Assembly (NCBI RefSeq): GCF_947179165.1
Contig: NC_077245.1
Span: forward strand, 22,791,740 to 22,855,739
From: Solanum dulcamara
Taxonomy: Eukaryota > Streptophyta > Magnoliopsida > Solanales > Solanaceae
Direction of reading: 5' to 3'
DNA: 64,000 nucleotides
The position numbers and the translations under genes are program-made. Shown here piece by piece: positions 12,736-23,495 of this stretch; positions within the stretch are counted from its first letter, which is position 1; each line of letters opens with the position of its first letter. The notes beneath the pieces are model-generated. The model did no database searches. It was not told where the DNA came from and saw nothing but the letters and a program-made list of their open reading frames with translations.

Positions 12736-13182
12736 ATGTTATGGGTCTTTAACTTTGATGTTTATGCATTGCTTGATCCAGGTGCCAACTTGTGTTTTGT
12801 TACTTCTTACCTTGCTATGAGATTTGATGTGTGCCCCGAAATGTTATTACAACCTTTTTCGATTTATACTCCTGTTGGTGATTCGGTATTAGACAAGAGA
12901 GCCTATAGAAATTGTTCCGTGTCGGTCTTACACAAAGTTATTCCATGTGATCTTGTTGAACTTGACATAATTGATTTTGACATCATTCTTGGTATGGATT
13001 GGTTACATGCCGCTTATGCATCTATATATTATAGGACCCATGTGGTTAAGTTTCACTTTCCTAATGAGCCTATTCTTGAAAGAAAGGGTAACGATTTTGT
13101 GGTCAAGAGTCGATTCATTTCATGTCTTAAGGCCCCGAAAAATGATTTCCAAAAGATGCATTTATCATATCGTACGAGTTAG
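12736..13182 (+). pseudogene. Aspartic protease domain of the Gypsy polyprotein
   Basis: The reading frame shows ALLDPGANLCFVT, the protease active-site region (D-S/T/P-G-A), then IDFDIILGMDWL, the conserved second half of retropepsins of this lineage. It should process the Gag-Pol polyprotein. The frame is shifted against both gag and RT, and ends at a stop after SYRTS, so it cannot be expressed as part of a polyprotein. Confidence 0.88.
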
Positions 13183-13346
13183 GGATGTTGACTCCAAAAC
13201 TCCTACTCTTGAGTGAGTTCCTATGGTTAATAAGTTTTTCTATGTGTTTTTTGATGATTTGCCCGATATTCCTCCTAAAAGGAAAATTGACTTTGGTATA
13301 GATCTTCTTCTCGATATCCAACCTATTTTGTATTCCTCTTTACCGT

Positions 13347-14302
13347 ATGGCTTCGACACAACTTAAGGAGTTGAAAGAGAAATTGAAAGATTTGTTGGAT
13401 AAGGGTGTTATAAGGCCAAGTATTTCACCATGGGGTGCTCCCGTGTTGTTTGTTAGGAAGAAAGATGGGTCACTCCGAATGTGTATAGACTATCTAAAAT
13501 TGAATAAGGGTACTATAAAGAAACCATATCCAATCCTGAGGATAGATGACTTGTTTGACCAATTACAAGGAGCAAGTTACTTTTCCAAAATTAATCTCCG
13601 CTCCGATTATTATCAATTGAGAGTAAAGGAGACTGATATTCCCAAAACAGCATTTCGGATAAGGTATGGTCATTTTGAATTTGTAGTAATGTCATTTGGT
13701 TTGACAAATGCTCCCGCTATATTCATGGATTTGATGAATCATATTTTTAATCCATACTTGGACATATTTGTTGTGGTGTTCATTGATGACATGTTGATTT
13801 ATTCTCGAAATGAGGAAGTTCATATGGGTCACATGAGGATTGTGTTGTAAATATTGAGAGAGAAGCAATAATTTTCCAAATTTAGTAAGTGTGAGTTTTG
13901 GCTAAGGAAAGTTGCATTTCTTATTCATGTGGTGTCCGATGATGGGATTAAAGTAGATCCTAAGAAAATGGAGGCGGTTAAGAACTGTCCTAAACCATTA
14001 TCTCCTTCAGACATTAAAAGCTTTTAGGGCTTAGCCGGATACTATATAAGGTTTGTTGAAGGGTTTTCGTCCATTGCCTCGCCTTTAACTATTTGACACA
14101 AAAGAAGTTGAAATTTCAATGGTTGGATGAATGTGAGAAGAGTTTCCAAATATTTAAGGATCATCTTACGTCAGCTCCTATTTTGACATTGCCCGAAGGT
14201 TCAAATGGGTTTGTTGTTTATTGTGATACCTCACGTGTTGGTTTAGGTTGCGTATTGATGTAACATGGTAAGGTTATAGCCTATGCCTCCTAGCAACTTA
14301 GA
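13347..14302 (+). pseudogene. Reverse transcriptase domain of the Gypsy polyprotein
   Basis: The open part (13347-13850) runs from [20 protein letters not shown] through [40 protein letters not shown] and FIDDMLIYS. The motif C aspartates (FIDD, residues 146-148) are intact. The motif A aspartate is replaced: the usual KIDLRSGYHQ reads [10 protein letters not shown], with Asn at residue 83 (codon 13593-13595). After 13850 the connection region continues (FWLRKVAF, DPKKMEAV, GLAGYYIRF) but has stops near 13869 and 14026 and a frame shift near 14095. It would be inactive even without the stops. Confidence 0.92.
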
Positions 14303-14929
14303 GTGCATGAAAGGAACTATCCAACCCATGATCTTGAACTTGCGATGGTTGTGTTTGCTTTGAAAATTTGGCGCCATCATCTTTATAGGGAACATGTTGA
14401 TGTGTTTACCGATCACAAAAGCTTACAATATGTGTTTAGCCAAAGGGACTTGAACCTTAGGCAAAGGAGGTGGCTTGAACTTCTCAAAGACTATGACATG
14501 AGTGTATTGTACCATCCGAGTAAGGAAAATATTATAGCCGATGCTCTTCGTCGGTTGTCTATGAATAGTGTTGCATGTGTTGAGGAAGGTAAGAGGCAAT
14601 TGGTTAAAGATCTCCATAGATTAGAACATTTAGGTGTGCATTTGGTTGACTCCGATGGTGGAGGTATTCTTGTACATAATGGCTCAGAATCGTCTCTTGT
14701 GGTGGATGTTAAGGCCAAACAAGACAATGATCCTGTGTTGGTTGAATCGAAAAAGTCGGTTGCCGAAAAAGTCATTGAGGCTTTCTCCCAAGAGGGAGAT
14801 GGGGTATTACGTTACCAAGGTCGTTTGTGTTTTTCTAATGTTGATGGATTAAGAGAGTTGGTATTGAATGAGGCCCATAGTTTTCGGTATTCAATTCACC
14901 CGGGATCTACAAAGATTATCATGATTTGA
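14303..14929 (+). pseudogene. RNase H domain and start of integrase of the Gypsy polyprotein
   Basis: RNase H motifs are clear: [17 protein letters not shown] (catalytic Glu), [12 protein letters not shown] (Asp) and [11 protein letters not shown] (Asp). RNase H degrades RNA of the RNA:DNA hybrid. The frame continues through the linker to [13 protein letters not shown], the histidine half of the integrase zinc finger, and ends at a stop caused by a small deletion before the expected DLREVYWWN, which resumes in the next ORF. It is preceded by stops, so not translatable from gag. Confidence 0.9.
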
Positions 14930-15801
14930 GGGAAGTGTATTGGTGGAATAGCATGAAGAAGTCCATAGCGGAGTTTGTGGCTAAGTGTCCTAATTGTCAA
15001 CAAGTTAAAGTTGAGCATAAAAAACTGAGAGGTTTAGTTCAAGAAATTGGGATTCCTACTTGGAAGTGGAAAGATGTGAATATAGACTTTGTAACGTGTT
15101 TGCCTCGTACTACGAGATAACATGATTCTATTTGGGTCGTTATGGACCGAATGACCAAATCGGCACATTTTCTACTAGTCAAGACATCTTATGGTGCCGA
15201 AGACTATGCTAAGTTGTACATTCGTGAACTTGTGAAACTTTATGGTGTTCTTTTGTCGATTATATCGGATAGAAGTACTCAATTCACTTCACATTTTTGA
15301 AAGTCATTTCAAAAAGGTCTTGATACTAGAGTCAAGCTAAGTACCGCTTTCCATCCTCAAACCGAGGGACAAGCCGAAAGAATGATTCAAACTTTGGAGG
15401 ATATGTTAAGAGCATGTGTGATTGATCTTAAAGGAAAGTTGAGTCCTAGATATGTAAGACCCTATAGTATATTGAAGCGTATTGGCAAAGTGTCATATGA
15501 GTTAGACTTTCCATTTGAGTTGGCTATGATTCATCTGATATTTCATGTGTCAATATTGAGGAAATTTATGGGTGATCCAAACACTATTGTACCATTGGAA
15601 ATTGTGAACATTGAAGAGAACTTGACTTATGAGGAAGTCTCGGTGGAAAGTTTAGACTGGCAAGTGAAGAGGTTAAGAAATAAAGACGTTTCATCCGTCA
15701 AAGTGTTATGGAGGAACCAACAAGTAGAGAGCGCTATGTGGGAAGCGGAAGCGGACATGATGAAACATTATCCGTATCTCTTTCCTTCCACTCAAGCTTA
15801 A
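14926..15801 (+). pseudogene. Integrase with chromodomain-like tail, internally deleted
   Basis: YWWNSMKK and CPNCQQVK complete the HHCC zinc finger. The catalytic core shows the first Asp in NIDFVTCLP, the second in ISDRSTQFTSHF and the Glu in GQAERMIQTLEDML, so all three D,D-35-E residues are present. In-frame stops lie at 15118 and 15298. At about 15440 the text jumps from CVIDLKGK directly to LSPRYVRPYSILKRIG. The family normally has roughly 100 more residues here, so about 0.3 kb has been lost. The end (ESLDWQVKRLRN to MWEAEADMMKHYPYLF) is the chromodomain-like targeting module of Tekay-type elements. Confidence 0.9.
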
Positions 15802-16056
15802 AGGTACTAAGTTGTTCATTATCAAATTGATTAAACTCCTACGTTTCTGTTTCATATGTCATTCATATGCATGCATAATTCATGAAAATGATTGTTTAAA
15901 AAAAAAGGCCATATTTTATGGGAAGTATGAAGTTTACATGTTCTATGCATTTTTAAAGTATCCTCATGTACATGTTGAGTTGCTAGTCCTATTTCCATGT
16001 CTGTCCTATATTAGTTGAATCTCATTAGAGGACGAATGTTTCCAAGTTGGAGATAT
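15802..16056 (+). other. 3' untranslated region and polypurine tract of the Gypsy element
   Basis: Lies between the integrase stop (15799-15801) and the 3' LTR. A 68-codon ORF (15812-16018) is spurious. The conserved AGAGGACGAATG box at 16027 and the purine stretch AAGTTGGAGATA precede the LTR. Confidence 0.6.
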
Positions 16057-18137
16057 TGTAACATCCCCTAAAGTGCTCATAAGTGCCTTAAGAATGCCTT
16101 GGGAATAGGCCGCTCGTGTAACACATTATCCTTATTCCTTTTGGCAAATTTGAGTCTAGAATGTCGATCAGAGGGTCAAAACCTAAGGAAAAATGGTCTT
16201 GGTGGATTTTTAGTACTCGTGTACCGAAAGATGAATTTTGTCAAAAATTGCACAAAACAATAAGGTGCACAGCAGCTCTACATCACTTACTTGTTCCCAT
16301 TTAGTGTAATTTTTTCCCGAGTCAAAATCTGGCCAAAATCTCATTCGCTAAAAATTGGCCTATCCTGGGAGCAACTCCGCAAGCGGACCTAGGAAAAAAA
16401 AATTATCCGAATTCAGTATTTAAGTAAGTGCAGTTTAGACTTTTTCCTAGCAAAGTTAATGAACCTGGACGTTTTTAGGGTCTAATTCTACTCTATAAAC
16501 TACCCTAAACCCTTAATTTCATTCATTCTTCTACAATTTACCTACTCAAATATTTCTCTCTCTACAAGAGCTCTCATGGAATCCATTGAAGACTTCAAAA
16601 AAAATCACTCAAGCTCTCCATCAAAACTCTCAAATTCTTCCAAATTCCTTGGTCTTCTCACTCAAGGTATGTGGGTATTGATTCATGAATTCTTTCATCC
16701 ATAAAGCCCAATCAATTTCTTAAGTTTTCTATTAAATTCAAGTATGGGATTTTATGGATTTTATGACCTCTAGTCCAATTGCATGAATTATGATTCAAAT
16801 TATGATTATAAGTCTATTTTGATATAAATTGATGGTTATTGCATTGAATTGAATAGTTTTTCAATAAATTCTCCTTTATTGATCTCTAGGGTTCATAATG
16901 TGAATTATGGGTATTTCAATTATACTTCCAAATGATATTATCTTTATGAATTACGTATGGGCTGATAGAAAGTATATTATCATGCATTTTTCAAGTAAAT
17001 TTTATGATTTCCAAGTCAATTGATCATGCATTCATGTTTTACCCTAAATTTCCAAGTATGAAGTATGATTATATATGTATGATTTGTAATGTGGAAGGAC
17101 AATACTCGCATTGCACTTATGATATGAAAATGAGTTATTCTATGATTTCAAACCTATGATCATGACTATGATATATGTCCATTACGACTCTTATGCTATG
17201 AATGTATTCTGTGGGATTTGACTTAGCAGCGAATGTGGACTTGAGATGGGGGCTCAAAATATGGGGTCCTTATATAAAGTCTCTTGTCCCATAACTACGT
17301 GCCGCCGTAGGATTGCCCTTTTTAACCTAGCTAGTGGATCTAAATATAGCATAGTTATGACCCGCCTAGCTGGGTAGAGTCTACATTGGCAAGTAGATTC
17401 TCGTTTTTCCAGTGTAGGGGCAACATCGAAATTCCATGTTATAGCTCGCATGGTCTTATTGTCAATTATGGTTCCTATCCCACATATGTATGGTCCTTTT
17501 TATGTTTTAAATGACTAATCCTATCCTTTACTTTATATGATACTCGTATGGTTTATTATGCATTGATCCTTCTTGTGACTACTTATAATTATTACTACTT
17601 CTCTTATCATGCTACTTAAAATGGTCATTTGCACAAATATGATTTTCTATGCATTGGATTGCCTATATACTTAGTACATTCAAACGTACTAATGCATACT
17701 TTTTGCCTACATTATATCACAATGTGGAGTCCGATGCTTCATCCTCTTCCCGTGGCTAATTGGTGTTCCATTGAAGATTAGTGTGGTGAGTCCTCATGCT
17801 TCGAGGGCAATTCGAGTTATTCTTTTTGTTGTTGTTGTTTTAGACTATGGTACTGTTTAAATACTATTCTATATGGTGTCATTACTTTCTTTGAGGGTGA
17901 TCTAGGAACATGTCCTAGTCCCCGCCTAGGTTGTCATGTAGAGGCATGTGGGCATATTGTGTAAGAAGTATATGTTGTGTTGATTCTCTCTAGCTATGTT
18001 TTGTCTCCTTGGACTTTTATGAATTTTCGCTTATTGTTTACCTTATGTATGCTTATGATATGCTAAGAGGATTGGTTGGGTATCTTCAGGAATCCTAATC
18101 GTCGTGTCACATCTAGGCCCCAGTTTGGGTCGTGACA
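16057..18137 (+). repeat. 3' LTR of the Gypsy element
   Basis: 2081 bp, TGTAACATCCCC to GGTCGTGACA. Just before it is the GAGGACGAATGTTTCCAAG box and a degraded polypurine tract (about 16045-16056). It holds 100 bp (16369-16468) absent from the 5' LTR. It is followed by the CCCTC target duplication. The minus-strand ORF 17254-17451 inside is chance. Confidence 0.92.
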
Positions 18138-18318
18138 CCCTCTATTATACATCCTTCATTGTCAATTGTTATCTCGTTACTTGTATTTTTGGATTTATTT
18201 GTTATCAATTTCTCACTTTGTAGTTCATATCATTTTAGTGGCTTTGGTTACTGATGGTGGACTATGGTCATGTCCCCAATTGGGGTTGAAGGCGAGAGGA
18301 AATAGTGGTAAAAGGGAG

Positions 18319-19045
18319 ATGACTTTTCATAAGTTGAGAGTAGGATCGTGGAACATAGGGTCACTTACAGAAAAGTCCATAGAGTTAGTGAAGAGTCTTA
18401 AGAGGATAAAGATTAATATAGCCTGTGTTCAGGAGACTAAATGGGTAGTTTCCAAAGCTCGGGATGTGGACGGATTTAAATTATGGTACTCATAAGGCTC
18501 AAGAGATAGGAATGAAGTAGGTATTCTACTTGATATGGATCTTAGGGAGTGTGTGGTGGAGGTGAAGAGGATCAGTGATGGAATGATATTTATTAAGCTA
18601 ATTATAGGCAGGTTTATTGTGAACGTTGTTAGTGCATATGCACCCCATGTGACCCTAAAGGAATAAGTCAAAAGGCTCTTTTGGGAGGATTTGGATGAGG
18701 TAGTGAGAGGTATACCGAGTATAAAAAATATTTTCATTGGAGGAGATTTCAATGGTCATATCGGTACAACTTCTAATGGTTTTGATGATGTCCATTGAGG
18801 CTTTGGTTTTGGGGAAAGGAATGGCGGTGGGATATCTCTCCTGGATTTTGCTAAAGCTTTTGAGTTGGTCATTGCTAACTCGTGTTTTCTGAAGAGGAAT
18901 AATCAATTGGTCACCTTTAGTAGCACGGTATCTAGGGCCAGATTGACTACTTACTTCTCCAGAAGGGTGATAGAGGCCTTTGTAAGGATTGCAAGGTTAT
19001 TCCGAGTGAAATATTACTATCCAACATAAGCTTTTGGTGATGGAC
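18319..19045 (+). pseudogene. RTE LINE endonuclease domain
   Basis: Starting at ATG 18319, the frame reads FHKLRVGSWNIGSLTEKS, then INIACVQETKW (catalytic Glu), VVSAYAPH and IFIGGDFNGHIG (Asp/Asn), the order of AP-endonuclease domains in plant RTE LINEs. This enzyme nicks target DNA to prime reverse transcription. Stops occur at 18493-18495, 18664 and 18797, and the C-terminal catalytic strand is scrambled (YFSRRVIEAF where a DYLLLRR-like motif is expected). Inactive. Confidence 0.9.
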
Positions 19046-19880
19046 TTACAGATTAAAAGGGATAGGAGAAAGAAGTCCCTTTATGACCGAACGAGGATTA
19101 GATGGGGGTGGGGCCAACTCCCACCCTTTCTCGGGAGATGGGGAGAAGTTGAATGATTTAGGGGCATGGAGTAGTAGTGAGGATGTGAACAACATATGGG
19201 ACATGACAGCTGGTTGCATAAGAAAAGCAGTTACCGAGGTTTTAAGGGTATCGAGAGGAACCTTTGATGGTCGTCAAAGAGATTGGTGGTGGAATAGAGA
19301 AGTACAAGGAAAAGTGAAAGCCAAAAAGGTTTCCTATACGGATTGGTTGGAGTGTGTGGACAAGTAGGAGAAGAGTAGGCTTAAAGATATCTATAAGAAG
19401 GTGAAGACGAAAACAAAGTCGGTGGTCACCAGTGCTAAGACTGCAGCTTTTAAACGCCTATATGTCGAGTTAGGGAAAAAGATGGGTATAAGAGATTGCA
19501 TAGGATCTCCAAAGAGAGAGAGAAAAAAGCTCGTGACTTGGATCTAATAAAGTGCATCAAGGACGAGGAAGGTGAAGTGTTAGTGGATGAGACCTCTATC
19601 AAGCAAAGGCGGCAAGCTTACTTTCACAGAATCTTAAATGAAAAAGGAGACAGAGGCATTTTACTAGGTGATTTTGTGTACTCTCATAATCTTTGAGACT
19701 TTGGGTATTGCAGGTTTTTTAGGGTTGAGAAGGTTAGACATGCTATTAGCAGGATGAGGAAGGGGAGAGCGACCAGACCTGATGAGATTTTGGTGGACTT
19801 TTGGAAGTGTAGTGACAAGGCGGGTTTAGAGTGGTTCACTAAGTTATTTAATGTTATTTTAAAGACTGCTAAAATGACCG
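19046..19880 (+). pseudogene. RTE LINE linker region between endonuclease and RT
   Basis: Fragments at 19083-19367 and 19496-19696 match the style of the linker region of the LINE polyprotein: WDMTAGCIRKAVTEVL, DWWWNREVQGKVKAKK and AYFHRILNEKGD. Several stops and frame changes separate them. No catalytic site is expected in this part. Confidence 0.75.
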
Positions 19881-20470
19881 ATGAATAGAGGTAGAGTACT
19901 ATGGTTCTATTGTACAAGAACAAGGGTGATATCCAAAACTATAATAATTATAGGGGTATCAAATTGCTAAGCCACACTATGAAGATTTGGGAGAGAGTGG
20001 TGGAGATGAGAGTGAGAAAAGGAGTGTCAATCTCAGAGAACCAGTTCGGATTCATACCGTAGCGGTCAACTACTGAAGCAATCCATCTTATGCGGAGACT
20101 GGTGGAGAAATTTATAGAAAAAAAGGATCTTCATATGGTGTTCATTGTCCTTGAAAAGGCTTATGACAAAGTTCCGAGAGATGTTCTCTAGAGGTGTTCC
20201 GATGATGTCTATTAGGATGATAAAGGACATGTATACTGGAGCCAAGACTCGAGTTAGGACGGTGGGAGGTGACTCGGAGCATTTTTCTGTTGAGATGGAA
20301 CTACATCAGGGATCTACGTTGAGTCCTTTTTTCTTTGCCTTGGTGATGGATGAGCTGAAAATGGTCTTTTCAGGAGGAGGTTCCGTGATGTATGCTATTT
20401 GCGGATGACATAGTTTTGATTGATGAGACTCAGGACAGAGTTAATGATAGGTTGGAGGTTTGGAGACAAA
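19881..20470 (+). pseudogene. RTE LINE reverse transcriptase domain
   Basis: Recognisable segments are [63 protein letters not shown] and [10 protein letters not shown] (20395-20424). In motif A, the usual FIDLEKAYD reads FIVLEKAYD, so the first catalytic Asp is Val. A stop follows FIP, and frameshifts lie around 20180 and 20390. The domain would copy LINE RNA at the nicked target but is dead here. Confidence 0.9.
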
Positions 20471-21130
20471 TGCTAGAGTTCAAAGGATTCAAATTGAGCA
20501 GGACCAAAATAGAATACTTGGAGTGCAAACTTAGTGTTGCGATGGATGAAAAGGGCACGTAAGTGAGGCTTGCCACTCAACCTATCCCCAAGACAGAAAG
20601 CTTTAAATATCTTGGTTCCATTATCCAGCATAGTGGGGACATCGATGAACCACATTGGGGAAGCGTGGATGAAATAGAGGCTTGCCTCTGGAGTCTTGTG
20701 TGATAAGAAAGTACACCTAAACTTAAAGGTAAGTTCTACAGAATGGTGGTTAGACCAGCGTTGTATAGGGTGGAGTGTTGGCAGTAAAGAACTCTCATGT
20801 TCAGAAGATGCATGCTGCGAAGATGAGGATGCTGACATGGATGTGTGGACACACTAGGAGTGATAAGATTAAGAATAAAGTTATTTGGGAGAAGGTGGGA
20901 GTGGCATTAGTGGAAGACAAGATGAGAGAAATGAGACTAAGATCATTTGGACATGTGAAGAGGGGGGTGTCGACGCCCCAATTAGGAGGTGCGAGCGGGT
21001 GGAGTTGGGGGCTATGCGGAGGAGTAGGGATAGACCGAAAAAATATTGGAGAGAGGTGATTAGACAAGATATGGCATTACTCCATATCAGTGAGGACATG
21101 ACCTTAGATAGAAATGAGTGAAGGTCGCGG
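20471..21130 (+). pseudogene. RTE LINE C-terminal domain
   Basis: Contains pieces of the conserved C-terminus: [54 protein letters not shown] and EDMTLDR. These match the copies at 27521-28006 (-) and 34619-35575 (+). Frame changes near 20690, 20770 and 20960 split it. Confidence 0.88.
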
Positions 21131-21467
21131 ATTAGGGTAGAAGGCTAGTAGGGATAGAATGGTGTCTTGCCGTGTGTCGGTTTAGGGTGATTGTAGGTCT
21201 AGGCGTGTCTTTATTGTTATGTTGTTATTGCCTTTGATTATCACATTACTTTGCTATAGTTATTGTTCTTGTCTTGTAAAATTTGCATCATCTTTTTTGC
21301 CATTATGCTATATATATTGTTTTTCTCTCTTACTTGAGACTGTGACTTTTGAGCCGAGGGTCTTTCGGAAATAGCCTCTCTATCTCCACGAGATAGTGAT
21401 AAGGTCTGCGTATATCTTACCCTCCCCAGACCCCACTTATGGAATTTCACTAGGCATGTTGTGTTAT
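21131..21467 (+). other. 3' untranslated tail of the RTE LINE
   Basis: Typical LINE 3' end: GAGCCGAGGGTCTTTCGGAA, AGGTCTGCGTATATCTTACC, CCCAGACCCCAC and a short TTG-like tail before the 17-bp target duplication. The same end is found in reverse at 27210-27330 and as isolated tails at 26811, 39410 and 45694. Confidence 0.88.
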
Positions 21468-21484
21468 TATTTTGTAGAGAGACT

Positions 21485-22126
21485 AGTAGCATTAATTAAA
21501 GGATTTTAATATAGTTATTTTTTAAATCATGTTTACATTAAGTTGTTTTTATCAACCATCTTTTATAACTGTGTGGGGTTTGGAAGTGTTTTTTCAGAAG
21601 GAATTTCACATAGTAGTTAGTGAATGTGCAAACTTAGGAACGAAATTGAAAGAGTTATAATTCAGATTCATCTAATGTGTTGAACTAAACCGAGAAGCAT
21701 CAATCGAGGTGCGCGCTTACGGTTATAAAAAAAAAATCAAGAAGCATCAAATCCTAGCATAAACAAAAACACGAGGTGATTTCTTTCCATCTGTTCTAAC
21801 ATTGATAGACAGAGTTATGTATTTTGTGAAATTAGTCTAAATGCATGTTCCCACACCCACTCATAGTTGCGATACATAAGGCAATGTACCAACGATGTCA
21901 ACATCCTCCCATGAAAGACACGAATTGATTAATGTTAACTTGTTATGGGCTGGTGGAAAGATGCTTTGATCACAATTTGGCATGAAATAAGAGAATAAAT
22001 AGTAAAAATAAAAGAATCAAAATCATTGAAGTGAAAGAATCACTATATATTTGTCATGATTTTCATACATGGTAAGCACTTATTCATGGAATTATTTATT
22101 TTCAATGAAGTGTCAATCATTGGCAG
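21485..22126. other. Flanking sequence, nothing recognised
   Basis: Begins with the remainder of the broken tandem-repeat copy (about 21485-21530), then AT-rich sequence without coding potential. Confidence 0.4.
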
Positions 22127-22440
22127 AGCCAGGATTTTCGTCAAGAATATTCATACTTTAGGACAAATAAAAAAATAAAAAAAAGTTTTGTTCTCTTTTT
22201 AAAGTTAAAAAACAGAACTAAAAAAAATTAAATAAAACACTTGAGTTTAGGCTCAAATCCAGGCCATTTAGGCAACTTTGAACAACCTTAACTATTGATC
22301 TATCTTTTTTTACTATGTCAAATATATTCAACAATTATGATATATTCAAAAATATCGATATATATAATATATATTCGCAAAACTTTTCTGACGAAGATTG
22401 TTCATCTGACCACCCTTGATAAGGTGTAGGTATGCCCCTC
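22127..22440. mobile_element. Possible dispersed repeat or MITE remnant
   Basis: The stretch runs from GGCAGAGCCAGGATTTTCG to TGACCACCCTTGATAAGG, with AT-rich sequence between. This combination resembles a small repeat common in Solanaceae introns and flanks, which begins AGCCAGGATTTT and ends in a GACCACCCTT box. No clear target duplication was found, so class and limits are tentative. Confidence 0.4.
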
Positions 22441-23417
22441 GAGTCAACTCTCATAAAAAAAATGTCGAAATCAACGCTAGTAATACAAGGGTTGTAGAAG
22501 AAATCTAACTTTAAAGGTTTGTGGAAGAGAGCATTAGTTTTTCTTCAAGGCGTTTACTAGAGAGTTTAATAATTTAAAAAAGAGGTGTGTTGAGGTATCA
22601 ATGCTTTTAAGACTTCATCATAGATCTGAACTTTATTATTAAGACCCAATAAGTGATAGATCCCAAAAAAAAAATGCATTATAGGTTGAAATCTTAACGA
22701 TGCAAACTTCAAGTGCAAACAAATACAGCCTAAGATATTGCACCCAAAACAAGTACACTTCGACTTCAACATATGACTAGGCTCAATTGGACAATGAAAC
22801 ATCTTCCCTATCCTATATCCCCACAAATGCATGCAGAAATTGTAAACCAAATCTTGCAAGTCATTTATGTGCAAACACCAGCAAAGGGTAAGTTTCCCAA
22901 ATTTGTAGGAAGATTTGTAAACGTCCTCCCTTTATAACTCATGCTCCAAGATTTTAGTAAGATTTGGATATCTACCAAACCAGTCCACCTGTTTGCCTGC
23001 ACTTGTAGGACAAAATATGGATCCTATCTAGTACAATATTGCCTCTGCCAAATTGAATTTAACAAGTCTTTGTCTATCACCTTCCTTTCAAATTAAAATT
23101 TCTCACGGATGCATGATTAACAGTTGTAAGATCAATTCAGCATTGTGCCAAGAATAGAGCTAAAACGACAAGCTTCATTAGCGGTAAAATGTATAAATAT
23201 CTAGTTTTACTCATTGGTATTTTAATAGTCGTTATCCTATGGTGTATTACACAGTAAAACTGTGTATGTCCACCATAATCTCAAGGTTTGGTGGTGGTAT
23301 GATTGCAAGATACATAGGTTGTCAGGTAAAAGGGAAAGGAAGAAGAAGACAGTTCTCCTATTATCACTCTTACGATATGAGCAAAGACTGGCATCAAAAT
23401 TGTAGTTGAGAGAAAGC
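22441..23417. other. 3' flank of the glutaredoxin-like gene
   Basis: AT-rich with no convincing gene. A 102-codon minus-strand ORF at 22566-22874 is Cys- and aromatic-rich but unrecognised. The 3' untranslated region of the glutaredoxin-like gene must lie just left of 23418; no polyadenylation signal could be assigned with confidence. Confidence 0.4.
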
Positions 23418-23495
23418 TCATTCATTCAATGCGGTTGCAATCTTCTTGTGGATGGCCTCAACACCAAGACGAGGAGATAATCTAGGAAGTACCTC
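23418..23495 (-). CDS. Glutaredoxin-like gene, exon 3
   Basis: Acceptor GCGCAG, then [18 protein letters not shown] and IATALNE followed by TGA. This is the expected C-terminal end of the family, and it completes the DGTE end of exon 2 as ...GTEEVLPRL. It lies 9.3 kb from exon 2, so ordinary gene prediction may miss it. Confidence 0.87.
   Translation of the reverse strand, partial: EVLPRLSPRLGVEAIHKKIATALNE

Larger units (their letters stand above)
9383..18137 (+). mobile_element. Complete Gypsy LTR retrotransposon, Tekay/Del-like chromovirus, defective
   Basis: Two LTRs (9383-11358 and 16057-18137) bracket gag, protease, RT, RNase H, integrase and a chromodomain-like tail, in Gypsy order. 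The 5-bp target duplication CCCTC sits at 9378-9382 and 18138-18142. The primer site follows the 5' LTR. Integrase after RNase H identifies Ty3/Gypsy. The C-terminal RLRNKDVSSVKVLWRN motif points to the Tekay/Del chromoviruses. In-frame stops, frameshifts and an integrase deletion make it non-functional. It sits inside the RTE LINE, so it inserted later. Confidence 0.93.
8565..21467 (+). mobile_element. Full-length but inactivated RTE-type LINE, split by a Gypsy insertion
   Basis: A 17-bp direct repeat (TATTTTGTAGAGAGACT) flanks the element at 8548-8564 and 21468-21484. Inside are a CT-rich 5' region with start-type sequence (8565-9377), an apurinic endonuclease domain (from 18319), a reverse transcriptase (19900-20470), the conserved C-terminal domain (to about 21130) and the 3' tail ending TTCACTAGGCATGTTGTG. 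Removing the Gypsy element and one TSD copy leaves about 4.1 kb, a plausible full length for plant RTE LINEs. Stops and frameshifts break every domain. Confidence 0.88.

Noticed and set aside
20473..21099. Minus-strand ORFs across the LINE C-terminus
   Set aside because: They are antisense shadows of the LINE coding sequence, rich in Ser and Pro. The same is true at 34981-35553 and 27537-27869.
22566..22874. 102-codon minus-strand ORF as a host gene
   Set aside because: No recognisable family, no splice-consistent neighbours, and AT-rich composition like the surrounding non-coding DNA.
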